Part shown: positions 1 to 10,683 of the stretch, one piece after another
Layout: each line of letters starts with the position of its first letter
Position numbering within the stretch: the stretch's first letter is position 1
Assembly: GCF_900111745.1 (NCBI RefSeq)
Contig: NZ_FOIJ01000013.1
Span: 124,001-188,000 of the forward strand
Length of the DNA: 64,000 nt
Reading direction: 5' to 3'
Source: Stigmatella erecta
GTDB taxonomy: Bacteria; Myxococcota; Myxococcia; Myxococcales; Myxococcaceae
Notes under the pieces: generated by a model
Told to the model about the DNA's origin: nothing
Database searches by the model: none
What the model saw: only the letters and a program-made list of their open reading frames with translations
Position numbers and translations under genes: made by a program

Positions 1-756
1 CAGGTGAAGGCGCTCGCGCGGCGCGTGGGCTACCCGCTGGTGCTCAAGCCCGACGTGGGCGTGGGCGCCGCCCACACCTTCAAGGTCAGCAGCGACGCCG
101 AGGTGGACCAGGCGCTCGCGGTGCCGTTGCCCACCCCCTATGTGGCCCAGGCCTTCGTGAAGGGCACCATCGTCACCTATGACGGGCTGGTGGACCACGA
201 GGGCCACATCCTCTTCTCGCTGAGCCACGAGTACAGCGACGGGGTGATGGAGGTGGTGACCGAGAAGCGCGACATCTCCTTCTGGAGCCTCAAGGAGATT
301 CCGCCCGCGCTCGACGTGCTGGGCCGCCAGGCGGTGGCGGCGCTGGGGCTGCGCGCGCGCTGGTTCCACCTGGAGTTCTTCCGGCTGCCGGATGGCCGCT
401 TCGTCGCGCTGGAGGCCAACCTGCGGCCCCCCGGCGGCTTCATGACGGACATGATGAACTACGCGTGTGAAATCGACGTGTACCGGCTCTGGGCGCGCGT
501 GGCAACGGGGGACCCGGTGGGCACCTTCCGCTACACGCCGAAGTTCCACGTGAGCCACATCGCCCGGCGCGCGGGGCGCGCCTACCGCCACTCCCACGAG
601 GAGGTGGTGCGCAAGCTGGGGCCCTCGCTCGTGCTCCACAACCCGGCGCTTCCTTCCGTGTACCACGCGGCCATGGGCAGCGAGATGTACCTCGCGCGCC
701 ACGTGGAGCTGGATGCCCTGCGCGAGGACATCCGCTTCATCCAGACGCCGGCCTGA
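1..756 (+). CDS. ATP-grasp domain protein, C-terminal part (5' end outside window)
   Basis: The reading frame is already open at base 1 (a Gln codon precedes the first possible GTG at 4), and the visible 251 codons begin inside a domain, so the N-terminus lies upstream of the window. The sequence shows ATP-grasp hallmarks: a YPLVLKPDVGVG strand-loop that carries the nucleotide-binding Lys at the start, and HLEFFRLPDGRFVALEANLRPPGG near residues 125-145, matching the metal-binding Glu/Asn of the fold. ATP-grasp enzymes ligate a carboxylate to an amine or thiol through an acyl-phosphate. The substrate cannot be read from the sequence; amino acid or peptide ligase is as far as I would go. It converges on the esterase with 3 bp between the stops. 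Confidence 0.75.
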   Translation, partial: QVKALARRVGYPLVLKPDVGVGAAHTFKVSSDAEVDQALAVPLPTPYVAQAFVKGTIVTYDGLVDHEGHILFSLSHEYSDGVMEVVTEKRDISFWSLKEIPPALDVLGRQAVAALGLRARWFHLEFFRLPDGRFVALEANLRPPGGFMTDMMNYACEIDVYRLWARVATGDPVGTFRYTPKFHVSHIARRAGRAYRHSHEEVVRKLGPSLVLHNPALPSVYHAAMGSEMYLARHVELDALREDIRFIQTPA

Positions 757-759
757 GCC

Positions 760-1533
760 TCAGCCCAGGAGCCAGTGCAGCGCGGCGGGGAGCCGGCGCT
801 GCCAGGCGCTCTCGTGGTGCTCGCCGCCCGGCTCCAGCACGAGCGCCAGCTCGTGGGGGGCATAGCCCAGGTCCTGCAGGTGCCCGTGGAAGTCGCGCGT
901 CGCATCGCCGTAGGCGAGCACCTCGCCGCCCGGGACGATGGTCTCCGTGAGGCCCGCGTCCAGGTAGATGCGCGTCCAGGTGCGCGGGTGGGCCTTCCAC
1001 TGCTGGAAGAGCTTGCCCCGGTTCCACATCACCGATGGGGAGAACCCACCGATGCGGCCGTACACCTCCGGGTACTTCCACCCGAGGTACAGCGAGATGA
1101 GCCCCCCGAGCGATGAGCCCGCCACGCCCGTCCACTCGGCCCCGGGCCGCGTGCGGTAGACGCGGTCCACGTACGGCTTGAGCGTCTCCACCAGGAAGCG
1201 CCCGTACAGCTCGCCCCGGCTCTGCCCGCCCCGGTGCGGCTCGCCCCACGGCGAGTACTCCTGCATCCGGCCCGGCCCGGAGTCCACCGCGACGATGAGC
1301 CACGGCTCCACGTGCCCGCCCTGCACCAGGGCCTCCAGCGTGTGGTTGGCACACCACGTGTCGAACAGCGCCGACTCCGGGTGGGCGAAGACGTTCTGCC
1401 CATCCTGCATGTAGAGCACCGGGTAGCGGTGCGCGTTGTGCGCGTCGTAGCCCTCGGGGGTGTAGATGCGCACCGTGCGGTTGAAGCCCTCCTGGGGGGA
1501 GGCGAACTCACGAAGGATGTGGACGTAGCCCAT
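760..1533 (-). CDS. Putative esterase of the enterochelin-esterase/esterase D superfamily
   Basis: A 257-residue alpha/beta-hydrolase. It contains the YPVLYMQDGQNVF segment typical of the Fes/IroE/antigen-85-like esterase family, the nucleophile elbow GSSLGG (Ser near residue 144), an acidic stretch YLDAGLTE, and a C-terminal EHHESAW segment supplying the catalytic His. The family hydrolyses small esters; the substrate here is unknown. I chose the ATG at 1533 because the reading frame upstream of it (to 1614) is Pro/Gly-rich low-complexity sequence, but no strong ribosome-binding site supports it. No signal peptide is seen from this start, so the enzyme is probably cytoplasmic. It is transcribed divergently from the small gene at 1730, and its upstream region holds a pair of direct repeats. 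Confidence 0.75.
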   Translation of the reverse strand: MGYVHILREFASPQEGFNRTVRIYTPEGYDAHNAHRYPVLYMQDGQNVFAHPESALFDTWCANHTLEALVQGGHVEPWLIVAVDSGPGRMQEYSPWGEPHRGGQSRGELYGRFLVETLKPYVDRVYRTRPGAEWTGVAGSSLGGLISLYLGWKYPEVYGRIGGFSPSVMWNRGKLFQQWKAHPRTWTRIYLDAGLTETIVPGGEVLAYGDATRDFHGHLQDLGYAPHELALVLEPGGEHHESAWQRRLPAALHWLLG

Positions 1534-1633
1534 GGCACCGGCACCGGCGGACCGGGGGAGAGGGCCCGGCCGGGGTGGAAGGGGCAAGATAAATGGCTCC
1601 GCTCCAGCGGCCAATATCCCGTTTGTCTGTTCT

Positions 1634-1662
1634 GTTCTGGCGCGTATTTCCGTTCTGGCGGG
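1634..1662. promoter_or_regulatory. Pair of direct repeats GTTCTGGCGSG in a divergent promoter region
   Basis: Two 11-bp copies (1634-1644 and 1652-1662, one base different) sit 18 bp apart, a little under two helical turns, between the divergent esterase and the small gene at 1730. The arrangement resembles a tandem operator, but the protein that would bind is unknown. Confidence 0.3.
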
Positions 1663-1729
1663 TTTGTCCCTTCCCGAAAGCGGAAGGGGGTGCTAAATCT
1701 GGCCTCTGCACGCTCGAGGGGAGGAGGCG

Positions 1730-1924
1730 ATGCAACTGGAGTCCCTGCAGCTGTCGACCCTGCTGATGATGACGCAGCTGGAGCTGCTCCAAGCCCACCG
1801 GGCGTTGGATGGCACCCAGGAAGCCTGGCAGCGGTGGCTGGCCGTGTCCGCCCGCGCCACGGCGGTGCAGGACATCGCCGGCGAACTCGTGCTCGAAGGG
1901 CAGTGGAAGGCCTCGCACGTTTGA
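1730..1924 (+). CDS. Small hypothetical protein (64 aa)
   Basis: I do not recognise this protein. It is real-looking because a strong ribosome-binding site (GGGGAGGAGG) lies just before the ATG, and because its composition differs from the surrounding shadows: an N-terminal Leu/Met/Gln-rich helix (MQLESLQLSTLLMMTQLELL) followed by a second amphipathic helix with several Trp and Ala. There is no signal peptide, Cys cluster or membrane segment. It stands alone, with about 330 bases of non-coding DNA after it. The predicted all-helical fold suggests a small adaptor or oligomerising protein, but no function can be assigned. Confidence 0.55.
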   Translation: MQLESLQLSTLLMMTQLELLQAHRALDGTQEAWQRWLAVSARATAVQDIAGELVLEGQWKASHV

Positions 1925-2255
1925 TCCGCCGGGCCTGGGGCGCACGAGCCCCGGGCTTCACGCCACACCCTCCCCCTCCGCAACGCCCAGGCTGGCTGCT
2001 TGCCGCGCCGGGGCCCTTTCGCACAGCCGTGCGGGGAAACTTCCACTCCAGGTATGTCTCGATGCTTCATCCGGGAGCTTCGTGCTTCAGGAATGAATGT
2101 TTCAGAAAAAAGTTTTGATTTCCAGGCTTACGCAGGAAAGACAGAGGGCCCTATAGTTCAGTAATGAAACAAGTGATGTCTCGGCTTCTTGCGATTGCAG
2201 CTACTTACTGAATGGCACGCTTTCTGCTGCTGAAGGTGCGGGCGAGGGCTCACGA
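1925..2255. other. Intergenic region upstream of the KAS III-like gene
   Basis: These 331 bases have no convincing gene. The part from about 2090 to 2215 is clearly more AT-rich than the surroundings (runs such as CAGAAAAAAGTTTTGATTTC) and ends in a sigma-54-like promoter, so it probably holds the control region, perhaps including activator sites, of the gene starting at 2256. Confidence 0.5.
2213..2228 (+). promoter_or_regulatory. Candidate sigma-54 (-24/-12) promoter
   Basis: TGGCAC at 2213-2218, five bases, then CTGCT at 2224-2228 match the consensus TGGCAC-N5-TTGCW at all but one position. The invariant GG and GC are exactly ten bases apart. Transcription would start near 2240, leaving a leader of about 16 nt before the ATG at 2256. 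Many developmental genes of myxobacteria use sigma-54, so the synthase operon may be activator-controlled. Confidence 0.5.
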
Positions 2256-3368
2256 ATGAAGCAAGAGACGCCAGGCAGGGCTGTCCGAATCGCTGGAGCA
2301 GGGGCGTTCGTCCCCTCCCGGATCATCAATAACGAGCGCATCGCCCGGGCGTTTCCGGGCTGGTCCGCCGAGCGCATCCTGGAGAAGACGGGCATCGTCG
2401 AGCGGCGCTACCTGTGGGAGCTGGGCGAGGACGGGCGGGCGGTTCCCCCGCCGGACGAGGACATGCCTGGCCGGCCCATCTCCAACACGGACATGTGCGA
2501 GGTGGCACTGCGGCGCGCGCTCGCGCAGGCGGGGCTGGAGGCGCGCGAGCTCGACGCGGTGTTCCTCGTCACCTGCACGCCGGACGAGCTGAACTTCAAC
2601 CACGACGCCATGGGGCTGCACCAGCGCCTGGGGTGCCGCGAGGACGCCTTCGCGCTGGTCATCGACGATGGGTGCGGCGGCACGCCGTACGTCATCGACC
2701 TGGTGCACAAGATGATGGCCGGGGGGCGCTTCCACACGGTGGCGGTGGTGGCCTCCACGCTCCTGTCGCCCCAGCTCCACCCGGAGGTGTACACGGACGA
2801 GGTGGTGCCGGGCCCGGGGCGCAAGCCGCTCAACGCCTACCTGTCCGCGTACGTGTTCGGGGACGGGGCGGGCGCGGTGGTGCTGCGCGCGGATGCCGGG
2901 GAGGACACGGGCATCCTGGCGAGCCTGTCGGGCAATACCCACGAGACGCTGGTGCTGCGCCGGGGGGGCGGGATGATGCGCATGCCCTACCAGGGCCGGG
3001 CGCGCCCCGCGGACATGGCCTTCGTGGTGGATGGGACCACCGTGGCCGACAGCTACCCGCGCTACATGGGCCAGTGCATCGAGCGGGTGCTCGAGGGCAG
3101 GGCCTCGCTGCGCTCCGAGGTGCGGCGCTACTATTTCCACCAGCCCAACAAGCGGCTGATGGACCGGTTCACCCAGGAGGCCGGCTTGCCTGCCGGGGCG
3201 GTGGCCCTCAATGTGGACCGCTACGGCAACACGTCCGCCGCGGGGATGCTCATCTTGCTGGCAGAGGACTTGGAGGCGGGCCGGGTGCGCCTGGGCAGCG
3301 GCGACCTGGTGCTCGTGGCGGCGGTGGGGGCCAACGTGCACTACGGCGCGCAGCTCGTGCGGTTGTAA
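2256..3368 (+). CDS. 3-oxoacyl-ACP synthase III (KAS III)-like protein
   Basis: A 370-residue thiolase-fold condensing enzyme of the FabH family. The catalytic triad is complete: Cys140 (in DDGCGGTPY), His295 (in YYFHQPNKR) and Asn325 (in RYGNTSAAG). YVFGDGAGAVVL (199-210) and the N-terminal IAGAGAFVPSRIINN strand are also typical. FabH enzymes condense acyl-CoA with malonyl-ACP. The Cys environment (GCGG rather than ACAG) suggests a specialised member acting in secondary or lipid metabolism, or as an acyltransferase of the CerJ type, rather than the housekeeping enzyme. It is followed after 35 bp by a DUF2378 gene, probably in one operon, and preceded by a sigma-54 promoter candidate. Confidence 0.85.
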   Translation: MKQETPGRAVRIAGAGAFVPSRIINNERIARAFPGWSAERILEKTGIVERRYLWELGEDGRAVPPPDEDMPGRPISNTDMCEVALRRALAQAGLEARELDAVFLVTCTPDELNFNHDAMGLHQRLGCREDAFALVIDDGCGGTPYVIDLVHKMMAGGRFHTVAVVASTLLSPQLHPEVYTDEVVPGPGRKPLNAYLSAYVFGDGAGAVVLRADAGEDTGILASLSGNTHETLVLRRGGGMMRMPYQGRARPADMAFVVDGTTVADSYPRYMGQCIERVLEGRASLRSEVRRYYFHQPNKRLMDRFTQEAGLPAGAVALNVDRYGNTSAAGMLILLAEDLEAGRVRLGSGDLVLVAAVGANVHYGAQLVRL

Positions 3369-3403
3369 AAGGATCAGCCGGTCTGCGGACCGAGGGAGGC
3401 CTC

Positions 3404-4024
3404 ATGGTGGGGCAGGACCAGCCAGGGCGGGCGGGGATGGTGCTCAACTCGCAGCGGCACCTGGAGTACAACATCTCGCTGGCCACGCCGGAGGACACGG
3501 CGCGGGGCATGTTCTTCAACGGCGCGCTGGGGGCGATCCGGAAGCTGGCGGGCGAGGAGGTGGCGCGCCGGTGCCACGAGGCCACGGGCGAGCGCAAGCA
3601 CGTGGACTTCTTCAGCTACCCGGTGGCCACCTTCCTGCGGCTGTGCCAGGCCACGGTGGAGAACGTGGGGCTCCAGCTGGGCGGGTGCGAGGCCACGCTG
3701 CGGTGGATCGGCGAGCAGTCCTCGCGCGACTTCCTCTCGTCCATGGCCGGCAAGACGATGCTGCTGCTGGCTGGCGGCAGCATGACGCGCATCCTGAGCC
3801 AGCTGCCCTCCAGCTACCGCGCGGCGGTGAGCTATGGCGAGCGCACCCTGCGCTGCACCCCGGAGGGCACGGGCCACTTCGTCATCAAGCACGACTTCCT
3901 GCCCCACGCCTACCACGAGGGCATCCTGCGGGGGCTGCTGCTGGAAGCCGGGGCCAAGACGTTCCAGGTCCAGGGGCGGGCCACGGGCGCGCTCGACAGC
4001 GAGTATGACTTCACCTGGCGCTAG
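3404..4024 (+). CDS. DUF2378 / TIGR02265 family protein (Myxococcales-restricted)
   Basis: A 206-residue soluble protein whose start has a good ribosome-binding site (GAGGGAGG). The pattern MFFNGALGAIRKL near the N-terminus, followed by FFSYPVATFLRL and GKTMLLLAGG, matches the family known as the Myxococcales-restricted TIGR02265/DUF2378 proteins. These occur as many paralogs in myxobacterial genomes and resemble heme-NO-binding-associated (HNOB-like) folds. No biochemical function is established. It sits between the KAS III-like synthase and a small exported protein, all in one direction with short gaps. The family is one of the stronger taxonomic markers in this window. Confidence 0.8.
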   Translation: MVGQDQPGRAGMVLNSQRHLEYNISLATPEDTARGMFFNGALGAIRKLAGEEVARRCHEATGERKHVDFFSYPVATFLRLCQATVENVGLQLGGCEATLRWIGEQSSRDFLSSMAGKTMLLLAGGSMTRILSQLPSSYRAAVSYGERTLRCTPEGTGHFVIKHDFLPHAYHEGILRGLLLEAGAKTFQVQGRATGALDSEYDFTWR

Positions 4025-4046
4025 CCAGGGAGCGAAGGGGTCCGCG

Positions 4047-4604
4047 ATGCGCCACTGGCTGCCGTGTCTCGTGCTGGGGCTCTGGGCCCTGCCCACCCCC
4101 GGGCTCGCCGGGGAGGTGGTGTACCAGTTCCGCTCGCAGGAGGACGCCGGGGCCGCGGACCCGAAGGGCTGTGACCGGGCCCCCTTCGCGGTGAACGTGC
4201 GGCTGCCGGCGGGCCTGTACGCGGTGCGCACCGACGGTGGCACCGCGCGGGTGCTCCCTGGGGAACCGAAGCGGGTGGGCACGGGGCTGGCGTGCGTGCG
4301 CATCCAGGACCGCACCTTCGCCGAGGGCTCCCAGGCGGACATCTACGTGCGCTTCGAGCTGCCCGAGGGGCGCTTCATCGCGCTCGGGCGGTGCTCCATG
4401 GTGAGCAACGCGGTGCCCCGCGCCGGGGTGGTGCTCACCACGTGCGCGCTGAAGCTGACGGAGTTCCCCGCGGCCTACGCGGGCGGCTTCATCTCGAGCG
4501 CGAGCCTGTTCAACCCGCAGAAGCTGCCGGGCTTCGACACCGGCTCGCTCTGGACGGTGCGCGTGTTCGAGGCGCCACCCCCCCTCGGGGACAAGGCCCG
4601 GTAG
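4047..4604 (+). CDS. Exported hypothetical protein
   Basis: A 185-residue protein with a clear Sec signal peptide (MRHWLPCLVLGLWALPTPGLAG, cleavage likely after LAG near residue 21). The mature part is mostly predicted beta-structure with four Cys residues, which could form disulfides in the periplasm. I do not recognise the family. It starts 22 bp after the DUF2378 gene and shares its direction, so it is probably the third gene of the operon beginning with the KAS III-like synthase. A role in the envelope is inference from the signal peptide only. Confidence 0.65.
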   Translation: MRHWLPCLVLGLWALPTPGLAGEVVYQFRSQEDAGAADPKGCDRAPFAVNVRLPAGLYAVRTDGGTARVLPGEPKRVGTGLACVRIQDRTFAEGSQADIYVRFELPEGRFIALGRCSMVSNAVPRAGVVLTTCALKLTEFPAAYAGGFISSASLFNPQKLPGFDTGSLWTVRVFEAPPPLGDKAR

Positions 4605-4709
4605 GCCCGGCCGCCTGGCCGCCGTCAAGCCATGCCAGAGAGGGCTGAACTGGAGGCGTGGAACACACGCTTCTGAGGAGGGTGTTCACTCTGTCAGTCA
4701 AGCACGGCC

Positions 4710-7478
<2,769 letters not shown>

Positions 7479-7524
7479 CCCCGTCCACCTTTCCGGGGGC
7501 CCTTCGCCCCCTGACGGCGCTCCC

Positions 7525-8439
7525 ATGCTGACAGCCTTCCTGGCCCTTCTCCTCACGCAGACACCCCCGGCACAGCCTCGCCAGCAGGGCGTTCCCATCG
7601 GCAAGGGCACGCAGCTCGCCAAGGTGACCCTCACGGCGCCCACGGGCGGCTGGACGGTGGACCGGATGATGCTCGTGGAGGGCTCCCTCAGCGACACCTC
7701 CGTGGACCCGGTGGTGGTCTCCATCAACGGCGACCGCTACCTGATGCGCACCTACAACGGCCGTTTCAGCCGCAAGTTTCCCGCCGCCAGCGGCAAGAAC
7801 ATCGTCACGGTGATGGCGACGAACAAGGCGGGCACGGCGCGCGCCCAGGTGACGGCCTACGCGCAGATTCCCCCCGTGCCCATGAAGGTCATCCTCACGA
7901 GCGACACGGAAGGGGTGTACACGGACCTGCACCTCTACGAGCCCACCCAGGAGAGCCTCAAGGACGGGGTGCTGGAGGGGGCGAAGATGGCGCACGTGTA
8001 CTGGGCGGACACGTCGAGCCCCAGCGGCGGCACGTTCTTCCTCAACGAGCAGGGCGGCGACTTCGACCAGCCGGCCTACGGGCCCTACCTCTATGTCCAC
8101 CGGGCGCCGCCCAAGGGCGTGTACCTGGTGGCCACCAACTACTGGCCCAGCGGCGACAAGGCCCACACGGTGGCCACGCTGAACCTGTCGCTCTTCGAGG
8201 GCACGCCCGGCGAGGTGCGCCGCATGGTGCGCATTCCCCTGGCCACCCCGGGCACCACGCGCGTGCTCGCGTGGGTGAACATCCTCGGGGACAACCAGGC
8301 GGAGGTGTACGTGCCCTCGCAGGACCCGAAGCCCACGCACCCCTCCTGGCCCGGGAACCTGGAGGAGACCGCCAAGGAGATCAGCACCGGCGGCGAGGGC
8401 GGCGGCGACGAGGGCGGCGGGGAGTACGAGGGAGAGTAG
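7525..8439 (+). CDS. yfaP: YfaP-like DUF2135 exported protein
   Basis: A 304-residue protein with a short signal peptide (MLTAFLALLLTQT). Residues about 30-110 look like an Ig-like domain (LTAPTGGWTVDRMMLVEGSL...). Residues about 119-215 fit DUF2135: TDLHLYEP, then a GG-rich turn, YGPYLYVHRAPPKGVYLVATNYW, which is the conserved acidic and GYGPE/GxYxVxxNYW layout. The C-terminus is a Gly/Glu tail (GGEGGGDEGGGEYEGE). E. coli YfaP is the same family and is encoded with the alpha-2-macroglobulin YfaS. The function is unknown; the acidic motifs suggest metal or glycan binding. It is the first gene of a five-gene operon with gaps of 19 bp, overlaps of 4 bp (twice) and a gap of 4 bp. Confidence 0.8.
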   Translation: MLTAFLALLLTQTPPAQPRQQGVPIGKGTQLAKVTLTAPTGGWTVDRMMLVEGSLSDTSVDPVVVSINGDRYLMRTYNGRFSRKFPAASGKNIVTVMATNKAGTARAQVTAYAQIPPVPMKVILTSDTEGVYTDLHLYEPTQESLKDGVLEGAKMAHVYWADTSSPSGGTFFLNEQGGDFDQPAYGPYLYVHRAPPKGVYLVATNYWPSGDKAHTVATLNLSLFEGTPGEVRRMVRIPLATPGTTRVLAWVNILGDNQAEVYVPSQDPKPTHPSWPGNLEETAKEISTGGEGGGDEGGGEYEGE

Positions 8440-8458
8440 CCCCGTTCGCATCCGCTCC

Positions 8459-9076
8459 ATGCCCCTTCTGTCCCTCATGCTCGTGCTCGCGGGCGCCGTG
8501 CCGCAGGCCCCGTCCGCCCCCGGAGCGCCCGCCGTGGCCAGCCCGCGCGAGGCCCGGGATGTGCTCCTGCGCCGGGAGCTGGCCCAGGTGGCGCTCGCGC
8601 AGCTCCAGACGGTGGACCCCGCCTGGCACCCGGCGCAGCGCGACTGCGCGGGGCTGGTGCGCTTTGCCTACCGCGCCGCGCACCGGCGCTTCTTCCCCGA
8701 GCGGCTCGCGCGGCCCCTGTGGGCCGATGGCCGGGGCGCCCCCTCGGAGTTCGCGGACGCGGAGACGCTGCTGACGCGCAGCTTCGTGTCCCTGGGCCGC
8801 GAGGAGGCGGCGCTGGAGGCGGTGCGCACGGGCGATCTGCTCGCCTTCCGCCAGGAGCAGGACGCGGGCCCCGTCTTCCACCTCATGCTGGTGGTGCGCC
8901 CGGAGGACAAGGCGCACGCGCCCGCGCGCGTCGTCTATCACCCGGGCGAGCAGGGCGCCGCGGTGCGCACTGGCGTGCTGCGCACGCTCGCCACCGAGGC
9001 GCCCATCGAGTGGCGCCCCGTGCCCCAGAACACCGCCTTCCTCGGCTTCTTCCGCTTCAAGGAGTGGATGCCATGA
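8459..9076 (+). CDS. yfaT: YfaT-like DUF1175 protein with NlpC/P60-like active-site motifs
   Basis: A 205-residue exported protein (signal peptide about 1-18). It matches DUF1175 by length, by its place between yfaP- and yfaA-like genes, and by RDCAGLVRFAYR near the middle. The segment around Cys63 (DCAGLVRFAY) closely resembles the nucleophile motif of NlpC/P60 peptidoglycan peptidases (DCSGLVxYVY). GDLLAFRQE and then His141 (VFHLMLVVR) follow at the expected spacing for the catalytic His. This suggests a papain-like amidase or peptidase acting on peptidoglycan, although the family has no assigned activity that I know of. Its stop overlaps the next start (ATGA), indicating translational coupling. 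Confidence 0.75.
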   Translation: MPLLSLMLVLAGAVPQAPSAPGAPAVASPREARDVLLRRELAQVALAQLQTVDPAWHPAQRDCAGLVRFAYRAAHRRFFPERLARPLWADGRGAPSEFADAETLLTRSFVSLGREEAALEAVRTGDLLAFRQEQDAGPVFHLMLVVRPEDKAHAPARVVYHPGEQGAAVRTGVLRTLATEAPIEWRPVPQNTAFLGFFRFKEWMP

Positions 9077-10683
9077 CTGCTGCTTCTCCCCCGCCTCCCG
9101 GCGCGCCCCCCCCGCCGCCGCCGAAGCCGGGAATGCTCAAGTGGATCCTCATCGGCGTGGGCACCATCGTGGTGACGGCGCTGGTGGTGGGTGCCTTCAT
9201 CCTCGGCCGCCGGGGCGCGGACTCAGGCCAGGGAGCGCCCGTGGCGGCGCCCTCCAAGCCCTCGGGGCCCCCCAGCGCCGGGGCCACGGTGGAGGGCATG
9301 CCCGAGCCGCCCGCGCCCACGCCCCTGGAGGACATTCCGCTGCAGGGCCTGCCGGCCGTCTGGGTGGACGTGTACGCGCCGGCGCGGGTGCGCCAGGCGC
9401 TCGTGGGCAACGCCTGGCTCCAGGAGCAGATGAAGAAGCCGCTGGGCCAGGGCTTCGCCAGCTCCTGGGCCGCCTTCTTCGGCACCTCGGGCGAGGACCT
9501 GAAGGCCTCCTTCAAGGAGGGCGTGTTCGACGTGGTGGCGGGCCGGCTGCTGGATGTGCCCTTCCGCATGCAGTGGTTCGTGGGCCCCGAGGACGCCACG
9601 GCCCCCGCCTTCATCGTCCCCAAGGCCCCGGCGGGCGCCACGGCGGCCTTCGAGGCCATGGAGCAGGTGGCGCGCCGCGGTGGCTACACCGCGAAGGAGT
9701 GCCCGTCCGGGGCCGAGCCCTCCGTCTCCATGCCGGAAGGGGGCTTCGTGATTTCGCGCTGGCTCGTGGCCGAGCAGTCCCTGTACGCGGGCCGCGTGGG
9801 GGACCGGCTGGTGCTGGCGCGCCAGCCCGCCATGGTGCTGCGCGGCCTGTGCGCGGGGAAGCTGGCGCTGGAGGCGCCCGAGGGCGTGGACCTGGAGCTG
9901 GGCTTCCAGCACGAGCACCTGGGGCGCGAGCTGGCGCTGCTCTCGCACGTGCTGGGCATGAAGGAGGAGACGCGGCTGGGCTTCGCCGCCGAGGGCTCGC
10001 GGCTGGTGGCCCGGGGCATCGCCGGGAAGCTCGCGGACGAGGTGCGCCTGGACACGGCGCCGCTGTCCGACGAGCTGCTGAAGCTCGTGCCGGCGGAGAC
10101 GCCGGTGCTGCTGGCGCTCCAGCTCAAGCTGCCCGACACGCTGGATGCCGCGCGCATCCAGGCGTACTGGCGCGGAGACGACGAGGGCAAGGTGCTCACG
10201 CGCCAGGTGGCGCTGGTGTGGACCCCGCGCGGGGACGCGGCGCTGGAGCACGAGTTCGCCCTGCTCTGGGGCCGGCCGGACGACGCGCCCGCGCTGGAGC
10301 GCATCTTCAACGGCGGCAACAAGCTGTTCCACAGCACGCTGTGTGGCCACCGCGTGCTGTCCTCCTCGCTGGAGGTGCTCCAGCGGGTGCAGAACGCGTG
10401 CGAGGGCCAGAGCCCCAACCTGCTGAACGCCGCGGGGCCGGTGGTGGCGGGCCTGCGGGCGCCGGGCTCGGTGACGCTCGGGGTGAACACCGGGCAGCTG
10501 CTCGGGCAGCTCGCGGCGGATGGGTACTGGTCGGAGCAGCGGCTGGGCCGCAAGGCGCCGGTGCCGAAGTCGGCGCCGCCGGAGATTGAAGCCGCGCGGC
10601 GCGACCTCGAGACGCTGCCGTTCGTGGGATTGCGTGGCACGGTGAAGGGCGATTCGTTGGTTCCAGGAGGGTTCGGTTCATGA
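9073..10683 (+). CDS. yfaA: YfaA-like DUF2138 membrane-anchored protein
   Basis: A 536-residue protein. It begins with a short Pro-rich cytoplasmic segment (PPPPGAPPPPPPKPG), then one membrane helix (about 22-45, WILIGVGTIVVTALVVGAFILG), a Pro/Gly-rich linker, and a large periplasmic domain rich in VDVYAPARVRQALVGNAWLQ and LELGFQHEHLGRELALL patterns. Length (E. coli YfaA is about 560 residues), topology and operon position all agree with DUF2138. The molecular function is unknown. It overlaps both the gene before and the gene after by 4 bp. The topology suggests it is the inner-membrane anchor of the alpha-2-macroglobulin complex; that is inference. Confidence 0.75.
   Translation: MTAASPPPPGAPPPPPPKPGMLKWILIGVGTIVVTALVVGAFILGRRGADSGQGAPVAAPSKPSGPPSAGATVEGMPEPPAPTPLEDIPLQGLPAVWVDVYAPARVRQALVGNAWLQEQMKKPLGQGFASSWAAFFGTSGEDLKASFKEGVFDVVAGRLLDVPFRMQWFVGPEDATAPAFIVPKAPAGATAAFEAMEQVARRGGYTAKECPSGAEPSVSMPEGGFVISRWLVAEQSLYAGRVGDRLVLARQPAMVLRGLCAGKLALEAPEGVDLELGFQHEHLGRELALLSHVLGMKEETRLGFAAEGSRLVARGIAGKLADEVRLDTAPLSDELLKLVPAETPVLLALQLKLPDTLDAARIQAYWRGDDEGKVLTRQVALVWTPRGDAALEHEFALLWGRPDDAPALERIFNGGNKLFHSTLCGHRVLSSSLEVLQRVQNACEGQSPNLLNAAGPVVAGLRAPGSVTLGVNTGQLLGQLAADGYWSEQRLGRKAPVPKSAPPEIEAARRDLETLPFVGLRGTVKGDSLVPGGFGS

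Noticed and set aside
1711-1725. TGGCCTCTGCACGC as a sigma-54 promoter for the small gene at 1730
   Set aside because: GG and GC are nine, not ten, bases apart and the -12 element does not match.
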